This document shows, piece by piece, positions 1 through 8,236 of a stretch of 21,924 nucleotides of DNA. Source of the DNA: UBA1715 sp036752345 (lineage in GTDB: Bacteria > Bacteroidota > Bacteroidia > Bacteroidales > UBA1715); the NCBI GenBank assembly GCA_036752345.1, contig DAIOSV010000041.1, positions 1 through 21,924 on the forward strand, read 5' to 3'. The first letter of the stretch is position 1; every line of letters starts with the position of its first letter. The notes below the pieces were generated by a model. It searched no databases. It was not told the origin of the DNA and saw only the letters and a list, made by a program, of their open reading frames with translations. A program made the translations under genes and the position numbers.

Positions 1-1682
1 TCGTTGCGCACCGTCATTGAGATTTCCTGGTTAGGCATGGGCTCATAACTCTTGTCGTACAACTCGGCAGTGAAATGCGCATCTTGATTGTCAGAGAAAA
101 TATTTTCTCCACTGACAGAAAATAATTCCCGTTTTTCGGTGAGTGCCAAATACGCAATCATTTTGTTCACAAACGAATCAAAGGCGGCAAACGAGCCGTT
201 CACTTTCTTGTCGAACAAGCGCCAACGCCAAAGACCTTCGCCAAGCACTACGCCTGTTTTGGTGTTTTTTATTTGAGAAAACGCAACAAGCGGACGAGCT
301 ACTTCTATAGTGCCAACTATTTGAGAACAGAGCACTTTGCTTTGCGCCCCAACACTATACGAACCAAACGGCGCTATCAACGGAGGAGCTTGTTCCAACA
401 TGGTTTTGCTTGCTTCGTCAAGTTGGAACAACGAGAAATCGAACTGATAGGCAGGTTTCACCTCATCGTAGGAATTACGGAAATTTTCAATGGTCACGCC
501 CACGTTTTGCGCATTCAACGCCTCAACCGACGTAGCCTGATTGTACACCACAAGACTTGGCACACCAGCTTCCACCGCCTGCGAAAGGATTGCTTTTCCA
601 TTGCCAAAGGCCGTAGGCAAACCCACAAGTATCACACAATTATATGAAGGAATATCAAGAGAATTGACCTCGGAAAGTCTCACCACCTGGCAATCGTAGT
701 TTTTGTTGCTCTCAATAGCGCGACGCAAAGCCGCCACATCGGGATGCACCGCCTCGTATGCCAACAATATCTTTTGCCGACTTTCAAGCACATCAACGGC
801 AAAGGTATAGGTGTTGTTTTTCTCGCTAATTTCTTCTTCAAAATATGTAAGCGAAACGGTGTACATCTTTTTACCGATTTCATCGCTCTTCAGTTTGCAA
901 TCGAGCGTTTTGAACACGTGTGCCGACGATGCCGTGAACGACGTTTCAAACACCACCGCATTGTTTTCCTTGATGGTCAAGGTGGAGCGTTTTCCCTTAA
1001 GCGCATGGCTTTCTACCGAAATTTTAACCGTAAACGGATTGTTGCGAAACGCAATTTTGTTATGCAGCACTTTCGCTATCACATTGTCGCACTCCTGCAC
1101 AGTGTCGCCGAGCGCAACGGTGTAAATGGGAGTTGTTGCTGGCAAATTTTGCGTGGCATATTTCGGATTTTCACCTGCGTTGTAAATGCCGTCGGAAGCA
1201 AGCACCACCGCGCCAAGATTCTGATTGTAGTAACGAACGGCAACGTCTTCCAAGGCTTGCGATATATTGGTTTCTTTTTCGGAGAAATTCAACGCCGAAT
1301 CGTAGACCAAACCACTGCCAAACGTGTATTCATCTACTGCATAGGTTTCGCGCAGGTCGGCAACAAAGTTTTGATATGCGGCAAGATATTCGGTACGGAT
1401 TTTTGTGGAATCTTTTTGCAACACAAGCGATGCGGAATTGTCGTGAAGCAACACCACCGTGGGTTTTTCTACCACCGAACGACGCATTTCCACAAACGGT
1501 CCCAACAATAAAAAGAGGAGCATTGCAACCGCAAACGCACGCAAGCAAAACAGCAAACGGCGAACCCAACGCGGTGCTTCGCGCAACTTGTCGTTTTTTC
1601 GATACAAAAGGAACGCCGTGCCAAGCCCCGCCAGAATGCAAAGAGGCAACAACCAAAGCGAATATTCCGTAAAAATGTGCAT
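1..1682 (-). CDS. VWA-domain membrane protein with GATase-like region (partial, runs off left edge)
   Basis: The minus strand is open without a stop from the ATG at 1682 to base 1, giving 560 codons; the C-terminus lies outside the window. Two hydrophobic segments (about residues 8-28 and 43-64) would anchor the protein in the inner membrane. A von Willebrand factor A fold follows, with a full set of candidate MIDAS metal ligands: DNSAS at 81-85, a Thr at 139 in TNISQAL, and Asp164 in LASDG. Further on, a stretch around residues 285-340 with ILLAYEAVHPD and CVILVGLP resembles the type-1 glutamine-amidotransferase-like fold found in this Bacteroidota family of roughly 700 residues. The start is supported by a TAGTTTTG box 15 nt upstream. 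Known relatives are uncharacterised, often grouped with BatA-like proteins; ligand and partner are unknown. The family call is good, the function open. Six or more opposite-strand reading frames here are shadows of it. Confidence 0.85.
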   Translation of the reverse strand, partial: MHIFTEYSLWLLPLCILAGLGTAFLLYRKNDKLREAPRWVRRLLFCLRAFAVAMLLFLLLGPFVEMRRSVVEKPTVVLLHDNSASLVLQKDSTKIRTEYLAAYQNFVADLRETYAVDEYTFGSGLVYDSALNFSEKETNISQALEDVAVRYYNQNLGAVVLASDGIYNAGENPKYATQNLPATTPIYTVALGDTVQECDNVIAKVLHNKIAFRNNPFTVKISVESHALKGKRSTLTIKENNAVVFETSFTASSAHVFKTLDCKLKSDEIGKKMYTVSLTYFEEEISEKNNTYTFAVDVLESRQKILLAYEAVHPDVAALRRAIESNKNYDCQVVRLSEVNSLDIPSYNCVILVGLPTAFGNGKAILSQAVEAGVPSLVVYNQATSVEALNAQNVGVTIENFRNSYDEVKPAYQFDFSLFQLDEASKTMLEQAPPLIAPFGSYSVGAQSKVLCSQIVGTIEVARPLVAFSQIKNTKTGVVLGEGLWRWRLFDKKVNGSFAAFDSFVNKMIAYLALTEKRELFSVSGENIFSDNQDAHFTAELYDKSYEPMPNQEISMTVRN

Positions 1683-1697
1683 CGAACTGATTTTCTA

Positions 1698-1705
1698 CAA
1701 AACTA
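1698..1705 (-). promoter_or_regulatory. Bacteroidota -7 promoter box for the VWA gene
   Basis: TAGTTTTG on the minus strand matches TAnnTTTG exactly and ends 15 nt before the ATG at 1682. I see no well-spaced TTTG -33 box, so only the -7 element is supported. Confidence 0.55.
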
Positions 1706-1839
1706 AAAAACAAAAACGATTATTTGCGTTGAAATGGGAAAATTCGCTCCGCTCAAAATTTGAACAACACCAATACCGATGGAAACACTACTTTTTCCAA
1801 AATCAAACCAAGCGTGCATATTATCATCAAAGAAAATAG

Positions 1840-1847
1840 TACTTTTG
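1840..1847 (+). promoter_or_regulatory. -7 promoter box almost abutting the MMPL fusion start
   Basis: TACTTTTG is an exact TAnnTTTG match, and only 7 nt separate it from the ATG at 1855. With the usual initiation a few bases after this box, the mRNA would have essentially no leader. Confidence 0.6.
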
Positions 1848-1854
1848 TTGCATT

Positions 1855-4800
1855 ATGGCTGACATTTTATTACGCATATTTTCATTTTTTGAGAAACACA
1901 CCATACTCTTACGTGCGCTTCTGATTGGATTGATTTTGCTCTGCATCGCCGCCATTTCACGCATTTCGTTTGTCGAAGACATTAGTTCGTTTTTGCCGCA
2001 AAGCAAGGAAAACGAGCGAATTCAANNNNNNNNNNNNNNNNNNNNNNNNNNNNNNNNNNNNNNNNNNNNNNNNNNNNNNNNNNNNNNNNNNNNNNNNNNN
2101 NNNNNNNNNNNNNNNNNNNNNNNNNGCAACTGAGCCAACGACTTTCGTACGACTCAATTGTTGCGCAGCTCAACAAGGACAAACAGATTCTGCTCTCACC
2201 TATGGGCGGTTTTGTGAAGAATTTCATCACCTTCGACCCACTGGGAATTGCAACTCCACTCCTTTCGTCGCTCAACGAATCGAACGCAACCACGAACTAC
2301 GAGAATATTGACGGCTACATTTTTGACAAATCGGGAAAAGAAGCGCTTGTTTCGGTTTCGTCTAAATTTCCGGTAAGTGAAACGTCTGAAAACGCGAAAC
2401 TCATTGCCGACATTGATTCAGCCATAGCACAAACCATGGCAGCCCACCCCGGCGTGAAACTTTCGTGCATTGGCGCATCGGTTATTTCCATTGGCAACGC
2501 GAACCAAATCAAGACCGACAGCCTCGTTTCTACCGCCATTGCGTTGTTTTTCATATTGGCACTGCTTCTCTATTTCTTCCGAGATGTGCGGGCACTGCTC
2601 ATCATCTTGTTCTCGCTAGTGTTTGGAGGCCTATTCGGCATGGCATTCGTTTCGGTGTTGCAAGACTCCGTTTCCATCATAGCCGTAGGCATTGGGTCAA
2701 TTATAGTAGGTATTGCAGTGAATTATCCGCTGCACTTTTTGGCGCACTACCAAGAAGGATATAGCAAGGAGCAAACCATTCGCGACATAGTAGATCCGTT
2801 GGTTACGGGCAACATCACCACTGTTGGCGCATTTTTGAGCCTTGTGTTCATTCATTCCAATGCAATGAAAGACTTGGGACTCTTTGCCGCAGCACTCTTG
2901 GTGGGAACAATAATATTCGTGCTGGTATTTCTGCCACACATGTTCAAGAAAAAACTGTTTGCAAAACAAGAACGCTTGAGCGACAATCTCACGTTCAATA
3001 GAATTGCATCGTACAACCTCGATAAAAACGTGTTTGTGGTGGTGTTCATACTCATTGCCACCATTCCGCTCTTGGTTTTGAGCAAAAAAACATCGTTCGA
3101 AACCGACCTGCACGCCATCAATTATATGACCGACGAGCAATCAGCGCAGATGGCAAAACTCAACAAGCAAACGCAAAACCAACATCCGTCGGTATTTTGC
3201 GTTGCCGAAGGCACAAACCTCGAAGACGCGCTGCAAGCCTACGAACAATCATTGCCTACCATAGATTCGCTCAAACAAAAAGGGAAAATCATCGCCACGT
3301 CGGGAATTGGTACGTTTATTCCTTCACAGAAATTGCAAAGCGAGAAAATCAAGCAATGGAACGAATTTTTGCAGACGCCACAAAACGGAAGCACCGTACG
3401 AGAAAACCTGTTGGCAAACTTGCGTCGTGCCTGCGTTCAAACGGGATTTAATCCAAACGCATTTTCACAATTTGAAGCAATTTTGCAAACCAACTACCAG
3501 CCGCACGACATCACGCACTTTGCGCCAATTATGCAATCAATCGGCGAAAACTTTGTGTCGATAGACAGCAATCGAGTGTTGATATATAATATAGTACAAA
3601 CCGCAGCTGCCGACAAAGAAGCCACGGCGCAAAAACTCAACGGAATTGTGCCCGCGGTTTTCACCTTCGACAACACGTCGCTCATCACCCAAATGGTTGA
3701 TGCGCTTTCTGTGGACTTTAATTACGTGCTCTACATTTGTGGACTGATTGTTTTTCTATTCCTCACTGTTTCGTTCGGCCGGTTGGAATTGAGCCTCATC
3801 GCATTCATTCCGCTTACCGTTGGTTGGGTTTGGATTTTGGGATTAATGGGATTGTTCGACATGAAATTTAACATAGTCAATATTATATTGGCAACGTTCA
3901 TTTTCGGCCAAGGCGACGACTACACCATTTTTGTAACCGAAGGCTTGATGCACGAATACACGTACCGCAAAAAAATGTTGGCTTCGTACAAAAATTCCGT
4001 CATTCTTTCGGCTACCATCATGTTCATTGGCATAGGTTCGCTCATTATTGCAAAGCACCCGGCTATGCACTCACTGGGCGAAGTTACCATAGTGGGAATG
4101 TTTTCGGTGGTACTCATGGCGTACTTGTTTCCGCCGCTGTTGTACCGTTGGCTTACCCAGAAAAACGGTAAAAACCGCCTGATGCCAATTACACTTAAAA
4201 ATCTTGGCATTACCGTTATTGGCTTCACCGTATTTATGTTGGGTAGCATTTACCTCACCATTGCAGGATTTATAAGCCTTACGCTTTTAGGGAAAACCGA
4301 GACGCACAAACTATGGTATCACAAGCGACTTTGCAACATTTTCAAGTTGCTCACCAAACTCATGCCGAGCGTAGCCTGTGACATTCAAAACGTTGCTAAC
4401 GAAACATTTGAAAAGCCTGGAGTCATCATTGCTAACCACCAATCGCATCTCGATTTGATGTATTTGCTCATGCTCAACCCGCGAATTATTTGCCTCACCA
4501 ATACCTGGGTTTGGCATTGCCCATTCTATGGTCAAATTATACGCTATGCCGATTTTTATCCGGTGGAAAATGGCATTGAAACCAATGTTGAGAAACTCAA
4601 AACTGCCATTGACAGAGGATACTCAATCTTAGTGTTCCCCGAAGGAACGCGCTCCGAACATTGCGACATTTTGCGTTTCCACCAAGGCGCATTTTTCTTG
4701 GCCGACAAACTCAATGTTGACATTATTCCAATCATGATTCACGGCATTGGACACCTTTTCCCGAAAAAAGAATTTTTGTTCCGCAAAGGCAAAGCAACCA

Positions 4801-5222
4801 TAAAAATCTTCGACCGCATTCGCCCCGACGACCAAAATTTACGCAACGGACGAGAATGTAGAGAAACTGCAAGTCTTGTTCGCAAGCGATACAAACAAGA
4901 ATATGAGAGCCTGGCCAAAACGATTGAAACGGCAGACTACTACAAAGATTTGGTGTTGCACAACTACATTTACAAAAGTCGGCAAATAGAACGCAACGCA
5001 CGCAAAGTGTTGCGCGATGCTGAATTGGCAAAGAAAATTGCCGCCCTGCCCGACGAAGGCGACTATACCATGGAAAACTGCGGACAAGGAGAAATAGCCT
5101 TACTCGCCGCCTTGGTAAAAAAGAATCTGCACATTACTGCCACCGACCCAAATCCCGACAATATTGCAATTGCGCAAAACTGCATTTCAGTACCGGAAAA
5201 TTTGAAATTTGAAGTGAGATAA
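1855..5222 (+). CDS. MMPL/RND-like exporter fused to PlsC-type acyltransferase and a methyltransferase-like tail (interrupted by assembly gap)
   Basis: One gene is split by the 100-N gap. Before it lie 57 residues with a membrane helix (about 16-37) and acidic FVEDISSFLP; after it, translation resumes at 2127. Two RND-like halves follow, each a periplasmic domain plus a helix bundle. The second half carries GQGDDYTIF (about 3907-3933), where related exporters have the proton-relay Asp; the first half has GIAVNYPLHF instead. After a last helix (about 4195-4290) comes a lysophospholipid acyltransferase domain with NHQSHLD (HxxxxD motif, about 4434-4454) and FPEGTRS (about 4634-4654). The last 55 or so residues resemble the start of a SAM methyltransferase, with a degenerate motif I (ENCGQGEIALL) and ITATDPNPDN, then stop. 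Such fusions are known in Bacteroidota, sometimes in aryl polyene or flexirubin clusters, where they are thought to move or esterify acyl products. No cluster genes are visible here, so the substrate is unknown. Confidence 0.85.
2026..2125. other. Assembly gap (100 N) inside the MMPL fusion gene
   Basis: Exactly 100 N. The codon frame before the gap ends cleanly at 2025, and the frame after it begins at 2127 with base 2126 as a third codon position. The true missing length should therefore be 2 modulo 3, so 100 is a placeholder. Confidence 0.95.
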
Positions 5223-5243
5223 CGAATCGTAATACAAAAGCCT

Positions 5244-5783
5244 ATGAAACGTTTTGTTCATTCAATCTTGTTGCCGACTATTTTTCTCCTTTCCTTTTTC
5301 TCCAGCCAAGGACAATCAGTTTCAACCTACTACCCCAAAGTTGACAAAATAAGTCATGACAACATCCATATCATGCAAGTTACCGTTGAGCAAAACCAAG
5401 TGTACGTAGTTTTCAGATACAACATAGAAGGAAAAGACCAAGTTTCTATGAGTTCAAACACAACCTTGCAATGCGGTTCTTTTATAAGTTCCATAAAAAA
5501 GTTTGGCGTACTCTCAGACAGCACAATACAACACGTTTTACCATTTAACGAGTGGTTTGATTGCTCAGATTCGAAAAACATGAAATACGCCAGCAAACCA
5601 TTCACGTACCTCGACGACAAAGGAGAGGAAAAGATTTCCCGCTCGTTTGATTTCTTCCTAGTATTTCCGGGGAAACTACCGGAATATGCACAAACAATCA
5701 CTATCAATGAGAATGCCGGAGAACGATCTTTTAAGTGGGAAGGCATACACATCAACAACTTCCGCACGGAAGAAGAATGGTAG
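5244..5783 (+). CDS. Secreted protein of unknown function
   Basis: A protein of 179 residues that I do not recognise. The N-terminus is a clear signal peptide: KR followed by a hydrophobic run (about 7-19), with likely cleavage near SSQGQ|S at residue 24-25. There is no lipobox Cys, so the mature protein should be periplasmic or exported. The mature part looks beta-rich and polar, with two Cys (in LQCGSF and FDCSD) that could form a disulfide, and it ends in acidic TEEEW. The gene starts 21 nt after the acyltransferase fusion stops and has no TAnnTTTG box in front of it, so the two are probably cotranscribed. A role alongside the fusion protein would be inference from position only. Confidence 0.7.
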   Translation: MKRFVHSILLPTIFLLSFFSSQGQSVSTYYPKVDKISHDNIHIMQVTVEQNQVYVVFRYNIEGKDQVSMSSNTTLQCGSFISSIKKFGVLSDSTIQHVLPFNEWFDCSDSKNMKYASKPFTYLDDKGEEKISRSFDFFLVFPGKLPEYAQTITINENAGERSFKWEGIHINNFRTEEEW

Positions 5784-5893
5784 ATTTCGTTTACTTGAAT
5801 CAACCACTTACGTAATTCACGTACAACCATTGCGAAAAACCCGTAATTTTCTAAAAATCAGCATTTTAGGAAAACAATTCCCAAAAAAAGCTC

Positions 5894-5901
5894 TACTTTT
5901 G
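5894..5901 (+). promoter_or_regulatory. -7 promoter box for gdhA
   Basis: TACTTTTG is an exact TAnnTTTG match, 33 nt before the gdhA ATG. The A-rich leader after it has no Shine-Dalgarno motif, as is usual in Bacteroidota. Confidence 0.65.
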
Positions 5902-5934
5902 TTCTCGTAAAAACAAAATCTAAAACCTAAACAA

Positions 5935-7290
5935 ATGGCAAAGAATTTCGACAAAGAATTGAACGATTTCATGGCGAAAGTAATCGCTAAGAATCCAGGT
6001 GAATCAGAATTTCACCAAGCAGTTCACGAAGTAGTAAAATCAATTCTTCCTTTTTTGGATGAAAATCCTAAATACAAGGCAGCCAAAATATTGGAAAGAA
6101 TGGTTGAACCAGAAAGAGTATTTATCTTTAGAATTCCATGGATTGACGACAAAGGAGAATGGCAAATCAACCGTGGTTTCCGTGTTCAAATGAACAGCGC
6201 AATCGGTCCTTACAAAGGAGGATTACGTTTCCACCCAACAGTAAACTTGGGTATTCTTAAATTCTTAGCTTTTGAACAAACATTCAAAAACAGTTTAACA
6301 ACACTTCCAATGGGTGGTGGTAAAGGTGGTTCTGACTTCGATCCTAAAGGAAAATCAGATAACGAAGTAATGCGTTTCTGCCAAAGTTTCATGACTGAAT
6401 TACAAAAATATATCGGTCCTGATACTGACGTTCCTGCTGGTGATATCGGTGTTGGTGGTCGTGAAATTGGTTTCTTGTTTGGCCAATACAAACGTATCCG
6501 TGATGAATTCACAGGTGTGTTAACCGGTAAAGGTCTTTCTTATGGTGGTTCATTAATCCGCCCTGAAGCAACTGGTTACGGAACAACATATTTCGCACAA
6601 TCTATGTTAGCAACAAAAGGTACTTCATTGAAAGGCAAAACAGTTGCTATCTCTGGTTCAGGAAACGTTGCTCAATATGCAATTGAAAAATGTACACAAT
6701 TAGGAGCAAAAGTTGTTTCTATATCAGATTCAAATGGTACTGTAGTTGATGAAGCTGGTATTTCAGCCGAAAAATTACAATTCCTTTGTGATTTGAAAAA
6801 CGTTAAACGTGGTCGTGTTAAAGAATATGCAGACAAATATGGTTGCAAATATTTCGAAGGTCAACGTCCATGGAAAAACGTTAAATGTGATGTAGCAATG
6901 CCTTGCGCTACTCAAAACGAACTTGACGAAAGCGATGCAAAAGCATTAATAGCAAACGGTACAATGTGTGTTGCCGAAGGTGCTAACATGCCTAGCAGCC
7001 CAGAAGCAGTTATCGTTTTCCAATCAGCAAAAATTTTGTATGCTCCTGGAAAAGCATCTAACGCCGGTGGTGTAGCAACTTCAGGTTTGGAAATGTGTCA
7101 AAACTCTGCACGTCTTTCTTGGACAGCAGAAGAAGTTGACAAAAAATTGTTCGACATCATGGCTTCTATTCATGAAAACTGTGTTAAATACGGAACACAA
7201 GCTGATGGATATATTGACTATGTTGTTGGTGCTAACATTGCAGGCTTCATTAAAGTTGCTGATGCAATGATGGCTCAAGGTTTAGTTTAG
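5935..7290 (+). CDS. gdhA: NADP-type glutamate dehydrogenase
   Basis: A 451-residue hexameric-type glutamate dehydrogenase, the family's usual length, interconverting 2-oxoglutarate plus ammonium and glutamate in the cytoplasm. Diagnostic motifs are intact: GPYKGGLRFHP (Lys94, substrate), Lys118 in TFKNS, catalytic Lys130 in PMGGGKGG, and DVPAGDIGVGGREIG with Asp170. The Rossmann signature GSGNVAQY starts at 241. The N-terminal layout and these motifs match the E. coli GdhA class, which prefers NADPH; coenzyme choice was not proven here. The gene has its own promoter and a strong terminator, so it is monocistronic. Its codons are clearly more T-ending (GGT, CGT, GTT, GCT) than those of the genes before it, which fits high expression rather than foreign origin, because the protein is a standard housekeeping enzyme. 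NfnAB genes follow directly. Confidence 0.97.
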   Translation: MAKNFDKELNDFMAKVIAKNPGESEFHQAVHEVVKSILPFLDENPKYKAAKILERMVEPERVFIFRIPWIDDKGEWQINRGFRVQMNSAIGPYKGGLRFHPTVNLGILKFLAFEQTFKNSLTTLPMGGGKGGSDFDPKGKSDNEVMRFCQSFMTELQKYIGPDTDVPAGDIGVGGREIGFLFGQYKRIRDEFTGVLTGKGLSYGGSLIRPEATGYGTTYFAQSMLATKGTSLKGKTVAISGSGNVAQYAIEKCTQLGAKVVSISDSNGTVVDEAGISAEKLQFLCDLKNVKRGRVKEYADKYGCKYFEGQRPWKNVKCDVAMPCATQNELDESDAKALIANGTMCVAEGANMPSSPEAVIVFQSAKILYAPGKASNAGGVATSGLEMCQNSARLSWTAEEVDKKLFDIMASIHENCVKYGTQADGYIDYVVGANIAGFIKVADAMMAQGLV

Positions 7291-7315
7291 TAGAATAACT
7301 AAATAAATTATAGAT

Positions 7316-7355
7316 AAATCTCCTTGTATTTAATAGAACGCAAGGAGATTTTTTT
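7316..7355 (+). terminator. Rho-independent terminator of gdhA
   Basis: A perfect 11-bp stem, AAATCTCCTTG (7316-7326) with CAAGGAGATTT (7341-7351), a 14-nt loop, and a T run over 7349-7355. It lies 25 nt after the gdhA stop and ends only 16 nt before the next -7 box. Confidence 0.92.
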
Positions 7356-7371
7356 GTGTAAAATAATTTGA

Positions 7372-7379
7372 TACTTTTG
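7372..7379 (+). promoter_or_regulatory. -7 promoter box for the nfnAB operon
   Basis: TACTTTTG is an exact TAnnTTTG match, 20 nt before the ATG at 7400. The T run of the gdhA terminator (TTTG at 7353-7356) lies just upstream, though the spacing to the box (15 nt) is shorter than the usual 19-21 nt for a -33 element. Confidence 0.6.
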
Positions 7380-7399
7380 TGATACCTAATCGAAACAAG

Positions 7400-8224
7400 A
7401 TGAATAAAATTATTAGCAAAAAAATGCTTTCAGAAAACGTGGGGCAACTTGTTGTAGAAGCACCACTAATCGCAAAAAAAAGAAAAGCCGGACATTTTGT
7501 AATTATACGAATTGATGAAAAAGGTGAACGCATTCCGCTCACTATTTCCAATGCCGATCCTGAAAAAGGGACCATTACCCTCATACTTCAAAAAGTTGGG
7601 GTGAGTACAAGCAAAATTGTTTCGCTCAATGCCGGAGATTATTTATGTGACGTGGTAGGTCCGCTGGGCAAAGCTACTCATATTGAAAAATTCGGTACCG
7701 TTCTTTGCTGCGGTGGTGGAGTTGGCGTAGCACCACTTCTTCCTATTGCTCAAGCCATGAAAGCAGCGGGCAACAAAGTTATTTCGGTGTTGGCTGCACG
7801 TAGCAAAGATTTGATAATTCTTGAAGACGAGATTCGTAAATGTTCCGATGAAGTATACATTATGACCGACGATGGCTCTTACGGCGAAAAAGGTGTTGTA
7901 ACCGTGGGTATGGAAAAAGCCATTGCAAAAGAAAAAATAGACTTCAGTATGGTTATTGGTCCAAGTATCATGATGAAATTTGCAGCCCTAACCACACAAA
8001 AATACAATATACCTACCTATGCCAGTTTAAATACCATAATGGTTGACGGAACAGGTATGTGTGGAGCGTGTCGCGTTACCGTTGATGGACAAACAAAATT
8101 TGTCTGCGTAGACGGTCCCGAATTTGATGCTCACAAAATTGATTTCAACGAAATGATTATGCGTCTTGGCGGTTACAAAGCCGAAGAAAAAGCCGCTTAC
8201 GAAGCATATTTACAAAACAAATAA
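7400..8224 (+). CDS. nfnA: NfnA-type ferredoxin-NADP+ reductase small subunit (FAD / 2Fe-2S)
   Basis: A 274-residue cytoplasmic flavoprotein of the dihydroorotate dehydrogenase electron-transfer / sulfide dehydrogenase family. The FAD domain has RIPLTIS (44-50); the NAD(H) domain starts with CCGGGVGVAPLLP (about 103-115). A C-terminal loop, DGTGMCGAC...FVC, supplies Asp216, Cys221, Cys224 and Cys236, the Asp-plus-three-Cys 2Fe-2S ligand pattern known from NfnA. With the next gene it should form the bifurcating transhydrogenase coupling NADH, reduced ferredoxin and NADP+. A GTG at 7379 in the same frame would extend it by seven residues, but that codon overlaps the promoter box, so ATG 7400 is preferred. 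Pairing with a GltD-like partner separates it from PyrK, which sits beside pyrD. Confidence 0.9.
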   Translation: MNKIISKKMLSENVGQLVVEAPLIAKKRKAGHFVIIRIDEKGERIPLTISNADPEKGTITLILQKVGVSTSKIVSLNAGDYLCDVVGPLGKATHIEKFGTVLCCGGGVGVAPLLPIAQAMKAAGNKVISVLAARSKDLIILEDEIRKCSDEVYIMTDDGSYGEKGVVTVGMEKAIAKEKIDFSMVIGPSIMMKFAALTTQKYNIPTYASLNTIMVDGTGMCGACRVTVDGQTKFVCVDGPEFDAHKIDFNEMIMRLGGYKAEEKAAYEAYLQNK

Positions 8225-8236
8225 GACACAACACGA

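Noticed and set aside
88..1839. Several + strand open frames of 60-255 codons and a minus frame at 1330-1713
   Set aside because: They lie across the long minus-strand VWA gene, which explains the open frames; their translations have odd composition (rich in Cys, His and Arg) and no domain or signal.
2202..5222. A separate 1006-residue gene starting at 2202
   Set aside because: The same frame is open back to the gap edge with sensible sequence (QLSQRLSYDSIVAQL), and the N-terminal membrane anchor of the same family lies before the gap, so it is one gene.
5809..5823. TACGT/ACGTA short inverted repeat after the secreted protein gene as a terminator
   Set aside because: Only five base pairs and no T run follows.
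7379..7399. Upstream GTG start for nfnA
   Set aside because: The codon overlaps the last base of the TACTTTTG promoter box and so would precede the transcript start.
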